Shown here: positions 1-11,263 of the stretch, one piece after another
How the letters are laid out: the number at the start of each line of letters is the position of its first letter
How positions within the stretch are numbered: the first letter of the stretch is position 1
From: Streptomyces sp. NBC_01723
Lineage (GTDB): Bacteria; Actinomycetota; Actinomycetes; Streptomycetales; Streptomycetaceae
DNA: 64,000 nt
Reading direction: 5' to 3'
Assembly: GCF_036246005.1 (NCBI RefSeq)
Contig: NZ_CP109171.1
Coordinates: 3,398,001-3,462,000 of the forward strand
Translations under genes and position numbers: made by a program
Notes under the pieces: generated by a model
Told to the model about the DNA's origin: nothing
The model's input: only the letters and a program-made list of their open reading frames with translations
Databases searched by the model: none

Positions 1-413
1 GCGTCCGTGAACATCACGGCGAGCAGGGAGAGCGCGGCGGGCGCGAGCAGGGCGCCGAAGACACCCTGGAGGGCGCGGGAGCCGAACATCATCGCCTCGT
101 TGGTGGCCGCGCCGCCGAGCGCCGAGGCGACGGCGAAGCCGGCCAGGCCGAGGACGAAGGTGCGCTTGCGGCCCCACAGGTCGGCTATCCGGCCGCCGAA
201 CAGCAGCAGACCGCCGAAGGCGAGGGCGTAGGCCGTGACGACCCACTGCCGGTTGCCGTCGGAGATGCCGAGGTCCTGCTGGGCGGAGGGCAGGGCGATG
301 TTCACGATGGTGGCGTCGAGGACCACCATCAGCTGGGCGAGCGCGATGAAGACGAGCGCTTTCCAGCGTCCGGCGTCCGGGACGCCGGGAGCCTTGACGG
401 CTGTTTGAGACAT
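1..413 (-). CDS. MFS drug-efflux transporter, DHA2 type (3' part cut by window edge)
   Basis: Only the first 137 codons are present; the gene runs off the left edge. It starts at an ATG read leftward from 413. The N-terminal region has a short polar leader, then a first membrane segment carrying the LDATIVNIALP signature of the 14-helix DHA2 (EmrB/QacA-like) branch of the major facilitator superfamily. The loop 2/3 motif GGRIADLWGRKR typical of proton antiporters follows. It would sit in the cytoplasmic membrane and export small toxic molecules using the proton gradient; the substrate cannot be inferred. It lies 101 bp downstream of a TetR regulator on the same strand, a common repressor-exporter pair. 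It may belong to the flanking chromosome rather than to the antibiotic cluster. Confidence 0.87.
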   Translation of the reverse strand, partial: MSQTAVKAPGVPDAGRWKALVFIALAQLMVVLDATIVNIALPSAQQDLGISDGNRQWVVTAYALAFGGLLLFGGRIADLWGRKRTFVLGLAGFAVASALGGAATNEAMMFGSRALQGVFGALLAPAALSLLAVMFTD

Positions 414-514
414 GGGGATACCCACTTCGGGACTTCGTGACGGATAAAGGTGAGTAAAGGGACGACCGACCTACGGCGACGGCCGGACGGTCGGGTGTCG
501 CGGAACTGCTGGAG

Positions 515-1168
515 CTACTGGTCGCAGGGCCGGCGCAGATCCTCCATGGTCACTTCGCTGCCGGGCAGGACGGAGCGGGCCGGCGCCCGCAGTCCGTCCA
601 GGAACAGCTGGAGATGGCGGTGGACGAACCGGTCGGCGCTCAGACACCCCGTACCGGCCGGGGGCCGGCTCAGCTGGGCGGCGGCGATCATCAGGTCGCC
701 CACGCCCACGTCGTTACGGAGCTGACCGGCCGCCTTCGCCCGGTCCATGACCTCGGCGACGAGTCGTTCGACCCGTTCGCGCGCCGCTTCCAGGTCGGGG
801 TGGTGCTGGTCGAACGTGCTGGAGACCATGGGGCACAGGGCGCTGATCCGCTCGTCGGCGGAGGCGTGCACGAAGCGCTCCAGCGCCTCGAACGCGTCAC
901 CGGTCTCCGCGAGGGCCAGCTCGGCCGCCCGTGCCGTGCGGTCCATGACCGAGCAGACGACCTCACGGACGAGGGCGTCGCGGTCGGGGAAGTTGCGGTA
1001 CACCGTGGCGTTGCCCACGCCGGCCCGGCGGGCGATCTCGTCGAGCGGCACCTCGGGGCCGTGCTCGACGAACATCTCCCGGGCGGCGGTGACGATCCGC
1101 TCCCGGTTGCGCAGAGCGTCGGCACGGGGCCGGGACACCTTGCGCTGCTCGGGGGTCGCGGTCTGCAC
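515..1168 (-). CDS. TetR-family transcriptional regulator
   Basis: A 217-residue protein starting at a GTG (1168) with AAGGAG eight to nine bases upstream. Residues about 18-65 form the TetR_N helix-turn-helix, with the typical pattern LDEIARRAGVGNATVYRNFP followed by RDALVREV. The rest is an all-helical ligand-binding domain too variable to name an inducer. The gene reads toward the DHA2 exporter, so it most likely represses itself and the exporter until a drug binds. Two palindromes with identical arms lie 31-91 bp upstream of its start and are good operator candidates (separate entry). A role in CDA self-resistance is possible but nothing in the sequence demands it. Confidence 0.93.
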   Translation of the reverse strand: MQTATPEQRKVSRPRADALRNRERIVTAAREMFVEHGPEVPLDEIARRAGVGNATVYRNFPDRDALVREVVCSVMDRTARAAELALAETGDAFEALERFVHASADERISALCPMVSSTFDQHHPDLEAARERVERLVAEVMDRAKAAGQLRNDVGVGDLMIAAAQLSRPPAGTGCLSADRFVHRHLQLFLDGLRAPARSVLPGSEVTMEDLRRPCDQ

Positions 1169-1198
1169 GGCGTACTCCTTGGCGAGGGGTTCGCGATC

Positions 1199-1259
1199 CG
1201 GGGAGCCAGTCCCCGTTTCGCTCGGACACAGGGCTAAACGGGGAAACGATCCCCGGTTA
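1199..1259. promoter_or_regulatory. Paired palindromic operator candidates for the TetR regulator
   Basis: Two palindromes share the same 6-bp arms, CGGGGA-N5-TCCCCG: one at 1199-1215 and one at 1239-1255. The second extends to 1235-1259 as a 25-bp palindrome with one mismatched pair (outer arms TAA/TTA). Their centres are 40 bp apart. They lie between the TetR gene start (1168) and the divergent metalloprotease gene (1481), where a TetR dimer pair would block transcription. Nothing else recognisable is seen in the 312-bp gap. Confidence 0.6.
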
Positions 1260-1480
1260 TTTCCCGGACCCGGGAAGAAACACCGTGACCTGAGTCACAC
1301 CACCGGGACGACCCGGCTCCTCACCCTCCGTGAGGCCCCAACGCCCGTCCCCCGGACGGAAGCTACCGGCGAGAAACCCACGATCGGCCGCTCCAGCGCG
1401 CGCCCCCACACCCCCCGGCACAGGGTGAGCGCAGGAGCGCAGCCGGTGCCGGGCGGCTGCCGTGATGCGGGGAGGTCCGC

Positions 1481-2770
1481 ATGCAGGCGCAGCCGCCGAG
1501 CCGACGCATACGTCCGCGCCGGCTGGCCGCGATCGGGACCGTCGGCGTCCTGACCCTCGCGCTCAGCACCTCGGCGAGCACCGGCGGCCTCGCGCCCGGC
1601 ACCGCGGGCGCCGGACCGGCCGCCCTCTCCCGCTCCTCCGCGCACGGCCCCTGCATGATCAGTGGCGGACCCGAGATCCAGATGTCCGAGGGCGTCCCGA
1701 CCTCCGCCGGCTACGCCCCCTCGACCGGCACCGTCCGGGCCCTGAACCTGATGATCGACTTCTCCGACGCGCCCGGCGAGGGCGAGGCGCTCGACCGGTT
1801 CGCGGAGTTCTTCCCGAAGACCGAGGAGTGGTTCCGCACCAGCTCCTACGGCCGCCTCGACTACCGCCCCGAGACCCCCGTACGGGACTGGCTGCGGATG
1901 CCGAAGTCGTTCGCGGAGTACGCCATAGAGCGCGGCGCCCCCTTCGAACCCGGCTACCGCAAAATGGTCCAGGACCTCGTGGCGACGGCCGACGCGGAGG
2001 TGGACTTCCGCTCCTACGACCTGCTGAACGTGCTGGTCACCCCCAACGCGGGCCCGTCCGCCCTGGACACGGTGCTGTCCGTGACCTTCGCCGGGAACGC
2101 CGACGCCCCGGTCGCCGACGGCGTCCCGGTGGCCAACGCGTCCTTCGTCTACTCCCGCCAGGACGACGGCTCCGGCTCCTACGACGAGACCGGCTACCGG
2201 GTGCTGCCGCACGAGAACGGCCACGTCTTCGGGCTCCCCGACCTCTACACCCAGGACGGCGGGGGCGCCGTCGGGCACTGGGACATCATGAGCGAGGACT
2301 GGGGCGCCAACAACGACCTCCTCGGCTGGCACAAGTGGAAGCTGGGCTGGCTCGACCCCTCCCAGGTGCACTGCGCCGCGGCGGCCGGGACGACCGAGTA
2401 CACGCTGACGCCGCTGGCCCGCAGGGGCGGCGACAAGCTGGTGGTCGTCCCGCTGGACGGCGAGTCCGGCTACGCGGTGGAGCTGCGCACCCAGGCGGGC
2501 AACGACGAGACGGTGTGCCGGCCGGGTGTGCTGGTCTACAAGGTCGACGCGGACGTCGACACCGGCATGGGCCCGGTGAAGGTCTACGACTCCCAGCGCG
2601 ACAGCGGCGGCTGCACCCGCGGTCCGAACGTCCACGCCGAACTCTCCGACGCCGCCTTCACCCCGGGCGAGACCTTCCAGGACCCGGCCCGGGACGTCAC
2701 GATCAAGGTGGCGGGGGCGGACGGGAACGGCGACCACCGGGTGCGGGTCACCCGCGGCGAGCGGGATTAA
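1481..2770 (+). CDS. Secreted M6-type zinc metalloprotease
   Basis: A 429-residue protein with an Arg-rich n-region and a hydrophobic stretch (about residues 15-33) that looks like a Sec or Tat-like signal peptide; the mature enzyme would be extracellular. The zinc site is HENGHVFGLPDLY at residues 244-256, an HExxH motif followed by GxPD as in the M6 (immune inhibitor A) family. A downstream GHWDIMS segment resembles the Met-turn region of these enzymes. GGGGAGG lies 6-11 bp before the ATG. The gene diverges from the TetR gene and precedes the tandem IclR regulator by 35 bp. Nothing links it to antibiotic synthesis; a general extracellular protease role is the simplest reading. Confidence 0.88.
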   Translation: MQAQPPSRRIRPRRLAAIGTVGVLTLALSTSASTGGLAPGTAGAGPAALSRSSAHGPCMISGGPEIQMSEGVPTSAGYAPSTGTVRALNLMIDFSDAPGEGEALDRFAEFFPKTEEWFRTSSYGRLDYRPETPVRDWLRMPKSFAEYAIERGAPFEPGYRKMVQDLVATADAEVDFRSYDLLNVLVTPNAGPSALDTVLSVTFAGNADAPVADGVPVANASFVYSRQDDGSGSYDETGYRVLPHENGHVFGLPDLYTQDGGGAVGHWDIMSEDWGANNDLLGWHKWKLGWLDPSQVHCAAAAGTTEYTLTPLARRGGDKLVVVPLDGESGYAVELRTQAGNDETVCRPGVLVYKVDADVDTGMGPVKVYDSQRDSGGCTRGPNVHAELSDAAFTPGETFQDPARDVTIKVAGADGNGDHRVRVTRGERD

Positions 2771-2805
2771 CGTAGCCCTGCCGCGAACGCCGTACCGGAG
2801 AGCCG

Positions 2806-4437
2806 ATGCCCGCCAACACCACGAACGCCGTCGCACGCGACGGGGCCGCCGCCGTGCCGGACGAGGCGGTGGCGCCGCTGCTGCGCGGGATCGCCGTGCT
2901 GCGCCGGCTGACCGAGGCGGACGGCGGCGCGCTCAGCCTCAGCGGGCTGGAGAAGGCCACCGGACTGGCCCGGTCCACCGTCGACCGCCTCACCGCCACC
3001 CTCGCCCGCGTGGGATACGTCCGCCTGGACGGCCGCGACGTGTCCCTCGCCCCCCGGCTGATGGAACTGGGCAACGCCTACCTCGCCGCGCTCCGCCTGC
3101 CCGACCTGCTGGCCGCCCGCGCCGACGCCCTCGCCGACGAACTGGACGAGTCGGTGTCGCTGGCGGTCGGCGACCGGGACGGCATCCGCTTCATCCACCA
3201 GGCCACCCGTCGCCGCGCGATGTCCCTGAGCTTCCGCATCGGCGACCTCCTGCCCGCCGAACGCACCGCGCCGGGACCGCTGTTCGCCGCCGAGTGGACG
3301 CCGGCCGACTGGCACCGCTGGCACCGGCGCCGGGCGGCCGACCCGGAGGACCGCGGCTTCCCCGCCGTACCGCCGCGCGAACACGGCACCCCGGACGAGG
3401 ACTTCGAGCGACGTACGGAGCGGGCGGCGGGCGACGGCTGGGCGCTGGACGACCAGTTGATCGAGCCGGGCCTGGTGGCGGTATCGGTCCCGGTGCGCGA
3501 CCCCGGCACCGGACGGGTGGCCTGCGTGGCGAGCGTGGTGAGCCACACCAGCCGCCACACGGCACCGGACCTGCGGGCCGCCCTGCTCCCCCGGCTGCGC
3601 GCGGCGGTCGCCGCGATGGAGGACGACCTGCGCACCGCGCCGCCACCGGAACCGGGGCCGCCGCCCTCCGGCCTGGCCACCTGGACCGGTGCGTCCAAAC
3701 AGGAGCTGGGCCGGGAGTTCGTGGAGTCGCTGGCCCGCGGGCTGACCGTGCTGACCGCCTTCGGCGCGGGCCGCCCGGCGCTGACCCTCACCGAGGTCGC
3801 GAAGGCCACCGGTCTGGCCCGCGCGACCGCCCGCCGGGCGCTGATCACCTACGAGCACGCGGGGCTGGTGGCACCGGCGCCCGACCGGGCGTTCGCGCTC
3901 ACCCCCCGGGTGCTCTCGCTCGGCTTCCCGCCGCTCTCCCGCACGTCCCTGCCCGAGATCGCCCAGCCGCACCTGACCGCGCTGGCCGGCCGGGTGCACG
4001 AGTCGGCGGCGCTGGCCGTCCTGTCGGAGACGGGCGAGGAGATCCAGTACACGGCCCGGGCGTCCACCGGCCGCGTGCTGAGCGCCCGGGTCACGGTCGG
4101 TACCCGGCTGCCCGCGTACGCGACCGCGTTGGGGCGCGTGCTGCTGGCCGGCCGCCCGGACGGCGCCGGGACACCGTCCGACGTGCTGCGGGAGGTGCGG
4201 GCGCGGGGCCACGCCCTGGTCGACGAGGAGCTGGAGGCCGGGCTGCGCGCCGTCGCGGTCCCGGTGCGCGACCGTACGGGACGGGTGGTGGCCGCCGTGA
4301 ACGTGGCGATGCACGCGGCCCGCCGGACGACGGAGGAGTGCGTGACGCGGGTCCTGCCGGAGCTGCGGCGCACGGCGGACCTCATCGAGACCGAACTGCG
4401 GGTGGCGGGGCGCTTCTGCCGGGTGCCCGCCGTCTGA
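2806..4437 (+). CDS. Tandem IclR-family regulator (two complete IclR units in one protein)
   Basis: A 543-residue protein, about twice the usual IclR length of 250-280. The first winged helix-turn-helix (about residues 23-80, with TGLARSTVDRLTATL) is followed by an effector-binding domain to about 275. A Pro/Gly-rich linker near 280-290 leads to a second helix-turn-helix (about 300-352, with TGLARATARRALITY) and a second effector domain to about 535. Both halves keep the pattern of a helix-turn-helix followed by 'SVP(V)RD' strands, so neither half is obviously decayed. IclR proteins often sense aromatic acids, and PobR-like tandem forms are known from Streptomyces. The gene lies just outside the aromatic-precursor operon and converges on it, so sensing an aromatic metabolite is a reasonable inference, not shown. 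Confidence 0.92.
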   Translation: MPANTTNAVARDGAAAVPDEAVAPLLRGIAVLRRLTEADGGALSLSGLEKATGLARSTVDRLTATLARVGYVRLDGRDVSLAPRLMELGNAYLAALRLPDLLAARADALADELDESVSLAVGDRDGIRFIHQATRRRAMSLSFRIGDLLPAERTAPGPLFAAEWTPADWHRWHRRRAADPEDRGFPAVPPREHGTPDEDFERRTERAAGDGWALDDQLIEPGLVAVSVPVRDPGTGRVACVASVVSHTSRHTAPDLRAALLPRLRAAVAAMEDDLRTAPPPEPGPPPSGLATWTGASKQELGREFVESLARGLTVLTAFGAGRPALTLTEVAKATGLARATARRALITYEHAGLVAPAPDRAFALTPRVLSLGFPPLSRTSLPEIAQPHLTALAGRVHESAALAVLSETGEEIQYTARASTGRVLSARVTVGTRLPAYATALGRVLLAGRPDGAGTPSDVLREVRARGHALVDEELEAGLRAVAVPVRDRTGRVVAAVNVAMHAARRTTEECVTRVLPELRRTADLIETELRVAGRFCRVPAV

Positions 4438-4454
4438 CCCCGCGGAAACGGCGG

Positions 4455-4503
4455 CGGCCCGGGGGCGGCGGTCCGCAGAGGTCGGATCGCCGCCCCCGGG
4501 CCG
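4455..4503. terminator. Hairpin terminator between convergent IclR and DAHP synthase genes
   Basis: Two perfectly complementary 16-bp arms (4455-4470 and 4488-4503, rich in G and C) surround a 17-nt loop. There is no T-tract, as is usual for Streptomyces. The position between two convergent stop codons suggests bidirectional termination. Confidence 0.72.
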
Positions 4504-4616
4504 GTTCGAACGGAGCCTGCGGGGGAATTTCAGGCCCTGGCACGAGGGTACGGAGACCGTCCCGCGCGCCACACCTGGCGTTCGTCAGGCGTGGAACTTA
4601 CCTTCGGCAGTACGGC

Positions 4617-6047
4617 TCAGGCCCCGCTGCGCTGCTCCCGGAGGAACTCCGCGACGCGGAAGGCGAGTTCGATGGACTGGGCGGCGTTCAGCCGTGGGTC
4701 GCAGGCGGTCTCGTAGCGGCTGGCCAGGTGAGTGTCCAGGACCTCGTCGAGGTCGCCGCCCAGGCATTCGGTGACGTCGTCGCCGGTGAGTTCGAGGTGG
4801 ATGCCGCCCGGGTGCAGGCCCTCCTCGCGGTGCGCAGCGAAGAACTCGGCGACCTCGGTGGTGATGTCGGACAGCCGGCGGGTCTTGTAGCCGCTCTCCG
4901 AGACGAAGGTGTTGCCGTGCATGGGGTCGCAGGCCCACACCGGGGTGTGCCCGGCGTCGCGCACGGCCCGCAGCAGCGGCGGCAGCAGCTCCGCGCCGCG
5001 TCCGGCGCCGAGCCGGCTGATCAGGACGAGCCTGCCCGGGGCGCGGTCCGGGTCGAGCCGTTCGCACAGCTCGCGCAGGTCGTCGGCGCCGGTGGACGGG
5101 CCCACCTTGACGCCGATCGGGTTGTCCACCCCGGCCAGCAGCTCCACGTGCGCCCCGTCGAGCCGCCGGGTGCGGTCGCCGATCCACAGCATGTGGGCGC
5201 TGGTGTCGAACCAGCCGCGCCGCTTCTCGTCGTAGCGGATCAGCGCCTGTTCGTACTGGGGCAGCAGCGCCTCGTGCGAGGTGTAGAGCTGCACCTGGTG
5301 CAGGGCCGCCTGGGAGCGGGTGTCCAGGCCGCACGCGGACATGAACCTGAGGGCCCAGGTGATGTCGTCGGCGGCCTTCTCGTAGCGTTGTCCGGCGGCG
5401 CTGCGCCGGACGAACTCCTGGTTCCAGTCGTGCACCTGGCCCAGGTCGGCGTAGCCGCCCAGGGTCAGCGCGCGCAGCACGTTCAGGGCCGCCGAGGCGT
5501 GGTGGTAGGCGCTCAACAGCCGTCCGGCGTCCGGGCGGCGGGCCTCGGCGGTGAACTCGGGCCGGTTGACGATGTCGCCGCGGAACGCGGGCAGTTCGAC
5601 GCCATCGACGGTCTCCGTGGGGCGGCTGCGGGGCTTGCCGAACTGGCCCGCGATCCTGCCCACCTTGACCACCGGCAGCCCGGATCCGTAGGTGAGCAGG
5701 ATGGCCACCTGCAGGATCACCCGCAGCTTGCCGCGCACCCCGGCCTCGGTGCAGGAGCCGAACCGCTCGGCGCAGTCGCCCGCCTGGAGCAGGAAGCCCT
5801 CCCCGGCGGCGACCTGGGCCAGGGAGCGGCGCAGGTCGAGGATCTCCTCGGGGAGCACCAGCGGCGGCCGCAGGGCGAGGGTGTTCTCCACCCCGCGCAG
5901 CTCCTCGGGGTCGGGCCAGTCCGGCTGCTGGGCGGCCGGGCGGCCGCGCCACGAGTCCGGGCTCCACGCGCCCCGTCCACCGCCGCCCGTCGCCGGGGCC
6001 CCGTCCGGGACCGCCCGTCGTGTCGTGTGCGTGTCGCTCGCCGTCAT
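4617..6047 (-). CDS. Class II 3-deoxy-D-arabino-heptulosonate 7-phosphate (DAHP) synthase
   Basis: A 476-residue enzyme that condenses phosphoenolpyruvate with erythrose 4-phosphate, the first step of the shikimate pathway. It belongs to the plant-like class II family. QAGDCAERF at residues 88-96 carries the metal-binding Cys92, and later conserved blocks include VGRIAGQFGKPRS and DPMHGNT. The start ATG (6047) overlaps the trpC2 stop in an ATGA, so the longer upstream readings in this frame are rejected. It is the last gene of the glmT-trpE2-G2-D2-C2 operon and would raise chorismate supply for both tryptophan (two residues of CDA) and the prephenate-derived hydroxyphenylglycine. A second copy for primary metabolism is presumably elsewhere. 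Confidence 0.95.
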   Translation of the reverse strand: MTASDTHTTRRAVPDGAPATGGGGRGAWSPDSWRGRPAAQQPDWPDPEELRGVENTLALRPPLVLPEEILDLRRSLAQVAAGEGFLLQAGDCAERFGSCTEAGVRGKLRVILQVAILLTYGSGLPVVKVGRIAGQFGKPRSRPTETVDGVELPAFRGDIVNRPEFTAEARRPDAGRLLSAYHHASAALNVLRALTLGGYADLGQVHDWNQEFVRRSAAGQRYEKAADDITWALRFMSACGLDTRSQAALHQVQLYTSHEALLPQYEQALIRYDEKRRGWFDTSAHMLWIGDRTRRLDGAHVELLAGVDNPIGVKVGPSTGADDLRELCERLDPDRAPGRLVLISRLGAGRGAELLPPLLRAVRDAGHTPVWACDPMHGNTFVSESGYKTRRLSDITTEVAEFFAAHREEGLHPGGIHLELTGDDVTECLGGDLDEVLDTHLASRYETACDPRLNAAQSIELAFRVAEFLREQRSGA

Positions 6048-6820
6048 CCGACCAGTTCCTTGATCGTGGCACCGGGATCCCCGGCCCGCATGAGCAGTTC
6101 TCCGACCAGGACCGCGTCGACCCCGGCCCCTTCCAGCGCACGGGCGTCCGCCGCGCCGCGGACTCCGCTCTCCCCGACCATGACGCGTCCGGTGCCCACC
6201 CGCCCGCGCAGCCGGGCCGAAAGGGTCCGGTCGATCGAGAAGTCCCGCAGGTCGCGGTGGTTGACGCCGATGACGTCGGCGCCCGCCGCGAGGGCCACGT
6301 CCACCTCCCGCTCGTCGTGCACCTCGACCAGCGCCTCCATGCCCTGTGCCCGGGTGTGGGCGAGGAGTTCGGCCAGCCGCTCCGGACTCAGCGCGGCGAC
6401 GATCAGCAGCAGGGCGTCGGCGCCGAGCGCGCGGGCCTCCAGGATCTGGTACTCGTCGGTGACGAAGTCCTTGCGCAGCACGGGCAGCTCGCAGGCGGCG
6501 CGGGCGACGGCCAGGTGCTCGGGGCTGCCGCCGAACCCGGCCTCGTGGGTGAGCACCGACAGGGCGTGGGCGCCGCCGTCCTGGTAGGCGCGGGCCAGCT
6601 CGGCGGGGCGGTAGTCGTCGGTGAGCGGCCCCTTGGAGGGGCTGCGGGGCTTCATCTCGGCGATGACTGCGAGGCCCGGTTCGCGCAGTGCGGCGGCGAA
6701 GTCCCGGGCGGGGGGCGCGGCGGCGGCCAGGTCTGCCAGTTCCGCCTCGGGACGTGCCGCGCGGCGGCGACGCGTCTGGAGTTCCGCGTCGGCGACGAGG
6801 GTGGTGAGGATGCCGCTCAC
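6044..6820 (-). CDS. trpC2: Indole-3-glycerol phosphate synthase
   Basis: A 258-residue TIM-barrel enzyme closing the indole ring from carboxyphenylamino-deoxyribulose phosphate. Visible catalytic blocks are AEMKPRSPSKG (residues 54-64, Glu55 and Lys57), LRKDF (115-119, Lys117), VEVH (165-168), GVNHRDL (185-191; most family members have Asn-Asn) and GESGV. Start and stop both overlap neighbours by 4 bp, so translation is probably coupled. It is a cluster-dedicated paralogue. No trpF, trpA or trpB is seen in this window, so the isomerase and tryptophan synthase steps must come from primary metabolism (PriA is the known isomerase in Streptomyces). Confidence 0.95.
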   Translation of the reverse strand: MSGILTTLVADAELQTRRRRAARPEAELADLAAAAPPARDFAAALREPGLAVIAEMKPRSPSKGPLTDDYRPAELARAYQDGGAHALSVLTHEAGFGGSPEHLAVARAACELPVLRKDFVTDEYQILEARALGADALLLIVAALSPERLAELLAHTRAQGMEALVEVHDEREVDVALAAGADVIGVNHRDLRDFSIDRTLSARLRGRVGTGRVMVGESGVRGAADARALEGAGVDAVLVGELLMRAGDPGATIKELVG

Positions 6821-7840
6821 GCCGGCACCTCCACGTCCGCGTCCGCGCGCTGCCAGGAGGCGCGGGTCCAGCGGTCGAGCAGGTCGGCGGCGGCGCCGTT
6901 GTCCACGGCGGTCCCGGCGAGCCGCAGCGCGTCGGGCCAGGTGCCGGCCAGGTCGGCGACGCGCAGGGCGGCGGCGGCGTTGAGCAGCACCACGTCCCGC
7001 GCGGGGCCGCGTTCACCGGACAGGACGCGGCGGACGACGGCCGCGTTGACGGCGCGGTCGCCGCCGGCCAGGTCGCCGGGCCCGGACCTGGCCAGTCCGT
7101 GGTCGGCGGGGTCGAAGCGGTGGGTGGTGCGGCGGCCGTCGCGCAGCTCGACCATGTGGGCCGGTGCGCCGGTGCTCAGTTCGTCCATGCCGTCCTCGCT
7201 GTGGAAGACCAGGGCGCTGGTGACGCCGAGCCGGTCGAGGACCTCGGTCATCGGTTCCACCAGCTCCCGGCTCGGCACGCCCAGGGTGCGCAGCCGGGCG
7301 CCCGACGGGTTGCACAGCGGCCCGAGCAGGTTGAAGACGGTCCGCGCGCCCAGTTCCCGGCGCGGGCCCGCCGTGTGCCGGAAGGCCGGGTGGAAGACCG
7401 GGGCGAACAGGAAGGTGATCCCGGCGCGCTCCAGGCAGGCCGCGGCCTCCTCGGCGCCGAGGTCGATGCGGATGCCCAGCTCCTCCAGCACGTCGGCGCT
7501 GCCGCAGGCGGAGGAGGCGCTGCGGTTGCCGTGCTTGGCGACCCGTACCCCGCAGGCGGCGGCGACGATCGCGGACGCGGTGGAGATGTTGAAGGTGTTC
7601 AGCCCGTCGCCACCGGTCCCGCAGGTGTCGAGCAGGTCACCCTCGCACGGCACCGGCGTGGCGAACTCCTGGGCGGCGCGGGCCATGCCGACCAGGTCGT
7701 CCACGGACGCGCCGCGCACCGTGACGGCCAGCGCGAACCCGGCGATCTGGGCCGCGGTGGCCTCGCCGCGCATGATCACGCGCATCGCGTCGGCGGCCTC
7801 GCCCTCGGTGAGGGGGCGCCGCACGAGCGTTCTCAGGGAC

Positions 7841-7848
<8 letters not shown>
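6817..7848 (-). CDS. trpD2: Anthranilate phosphoribosyltransferase
   Basis: A 343-residue enzyme transferring phosphoribose from PRPP to anthranilate. The PRPP/anthranilate site is clear: DTCGTGGDG at residues 74-82, NIST at 87-90, KHGNRS at 105-110 and GSADVLEELG from 116, followed by NLLGPLCNPSG. Length is normal for TrpD. The ATG at 7848 overlaps the trpG2 stop by 8 bp and the stop overlaps trpC2 by 4 bp, so this is the middle of one translationally coupled operon supplying tryptophan for residues 3 and 11 of the lipopeptide. Confidence 0.95.
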
Positions 7849-9950
<2,102 letters not shown>

Positions 9951-9954
<4 letters not shown>

Positions 9955-10997
9955 GCCGCCTTCCCGGCGGCGGAGGAGACCCGGCCCACTCCGACGACGG
10001 CGCGCCGCGGGATGGTGACGCGCCACCCGCCGGCGGCCTCCTCCCGGCGCAGTGCGCAGGAGGTGAGGCCCTCCGGCGCGTCCGGGTAGCGGAAGACGGC
10101 CTTCGCGGTCTCGGCCACCCAGCGGTACGCCTCGGTCTCGGTGCGGCCCTCGAAGACCTTGACCAGCCCGTACATGTTGAGCAGGTACCGGCCGATCTCC
10201 AGCTCGGCCTCCTCGGGGGTGGCGCCGACGGCGGTGTACGGGTCGTCGATCTCCACGACCTCGCGGTGGTCGTAGCCGGCCTTCTCCAGGTATCCGTCGA
10301 TCTCGTCCCGGGTGAAGTGGAGGAACTTGTGGCCGGTCGCCGAGTACACGTCGGTGACCTCCTCGAACCACACGTCCGCCGGGGAGCCGACGAGGAAGTC
10401 GTGCAGGACGAACGTGCCGCCGGGGCGGAGCATCCGGCGCGCCTCGGTGGCCACCGTCTGGCGGTCCGAGGGCGGCACGTGGTGCGAGCCGTAGGCCAGG
10501 AGTACGGCGTCCACGCTGCCGTCGCGCAGCAGTGGCTGCTCGGCCCGCTGGAGCAGGGCGGGCACGCCCGCCGCCCACGCCGTCGTCACCATGTGGGGGG
10601 ACGCGTCGCAGGTGAGGATGTTGAAGTCGCCGATGCCCAGTTCCTCGCACACCATGCGGACCAGTCCGTCGCCGCCCAGCAGGTCGACCAGGACGGGCCG
10701 CTCGCCGTCCGGCGTGCGGCGGGCGGTGTCGGCGAAGCCGAGGAGCTTCCTGATCCCGGTCTCCCGGGCCCGCCGGTTGAGGGCCTGGGCCTGCACGTAC
10801 TCCACGCCCCGGCTGCCCTCGCCCTCGGCGCCGAAGTCGTCGTGCCGCGGCGGGGTGGCGTCCCTGGCCGCCTCCCACGCGGCGATCCGCCGCGGGTCGG
10901 CGAGGGCGTGCAACTCGGGGTGGTGCCGACGCAGTTCCGCCAGCTGTCCTCGCACGTCGTCCCCGGTCACGGGGTGTCCGCTCGTCTGTGCGTGCAT
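9951..10997 (-). CDS. glmT: SAM-dependent methyltransferase for 3-methylglutamate supply (GlmT type)
   Basis: A 348-residue protein with a class I SAM-binding fold: motif I is VDLLGGDGL at residues 104-112, followed by an acidic loop (LTCDASPH) and RMLRPGGTFVLHDF. From the CDA pathway, GlmT methylates C3 of 2-oxoglutarate; transamination then gives (2S,3R)-3-methylglutamate, the residue activated by module 10. The ATG at 10997 is preceded by GAGGAGA at a suitable distance; an upstream in-frame start at 11036 lacks a site and overlaps the promoter leader. It is the first gene of the precursor operon, with a promoter candidate about 70-100 bp upstream that resembles the one before the MbtH-like gene. 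Confidence 0.92.
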
Positions 10998-11063
10998 GCG
11001 TCGGGATCTCCTCGGGTGGGGGTGGGCGCGGGCCAACGCGATGCCCGCCGGGCTGCCGGCACG

Positions 11064-11100
11064 ACGCTAGGAGCGTCAACTTTCTGCTCGATATCGATCG
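11064..11100 (-). promoter_or_regulatory. glmT-trpE2GDC2 operon promoter with GATCGATATC element
   Basis: Read on the minus strand, a -10 box TAGCGT (11064-11069) is preceded by an 18-bp spacer and a -35 position occupied by TATCGA (11088-11093). That hexamer overlaps the palindrome CGATCGATATCG (11089-11100). The same core with the same spacing occurs before the MbtH-like gene, suggesting a shared regulator such as CdaR; this is inference. Confidence 0.55.
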
Positions 11101-11263
11101 GCTTTCGCCCCGCCGGGCCAAGGTCCGTCCCTGTCGAAAGTAAGGCGCAAGAGACGTCGTTCGTGCCTGGTGGCGGTGGATGACGGGCTCCTACAGTCAC
11201 GTGGCGGGGGACGCAGCCGAGACCGGAACTGAGCGCGGAGTCGAGCCCGGGAGGGCGTCAGGG

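Noticed and set aside
3294..6587. A 1,097-codon plus-strand frame spanning the IclR gene and the DAHP synthase / trpC2 region.
   Set aside because: It runs out of frame through one real gene and antisense to two others and shows no family features; a GC artefact.
11180..11263. An earlier ATG for the P-type ATPase.
   Set aside because: Possible but less likely: no ribosome site there, and the added 28 residues look like leader sequence close to the divergent glmT promoter.
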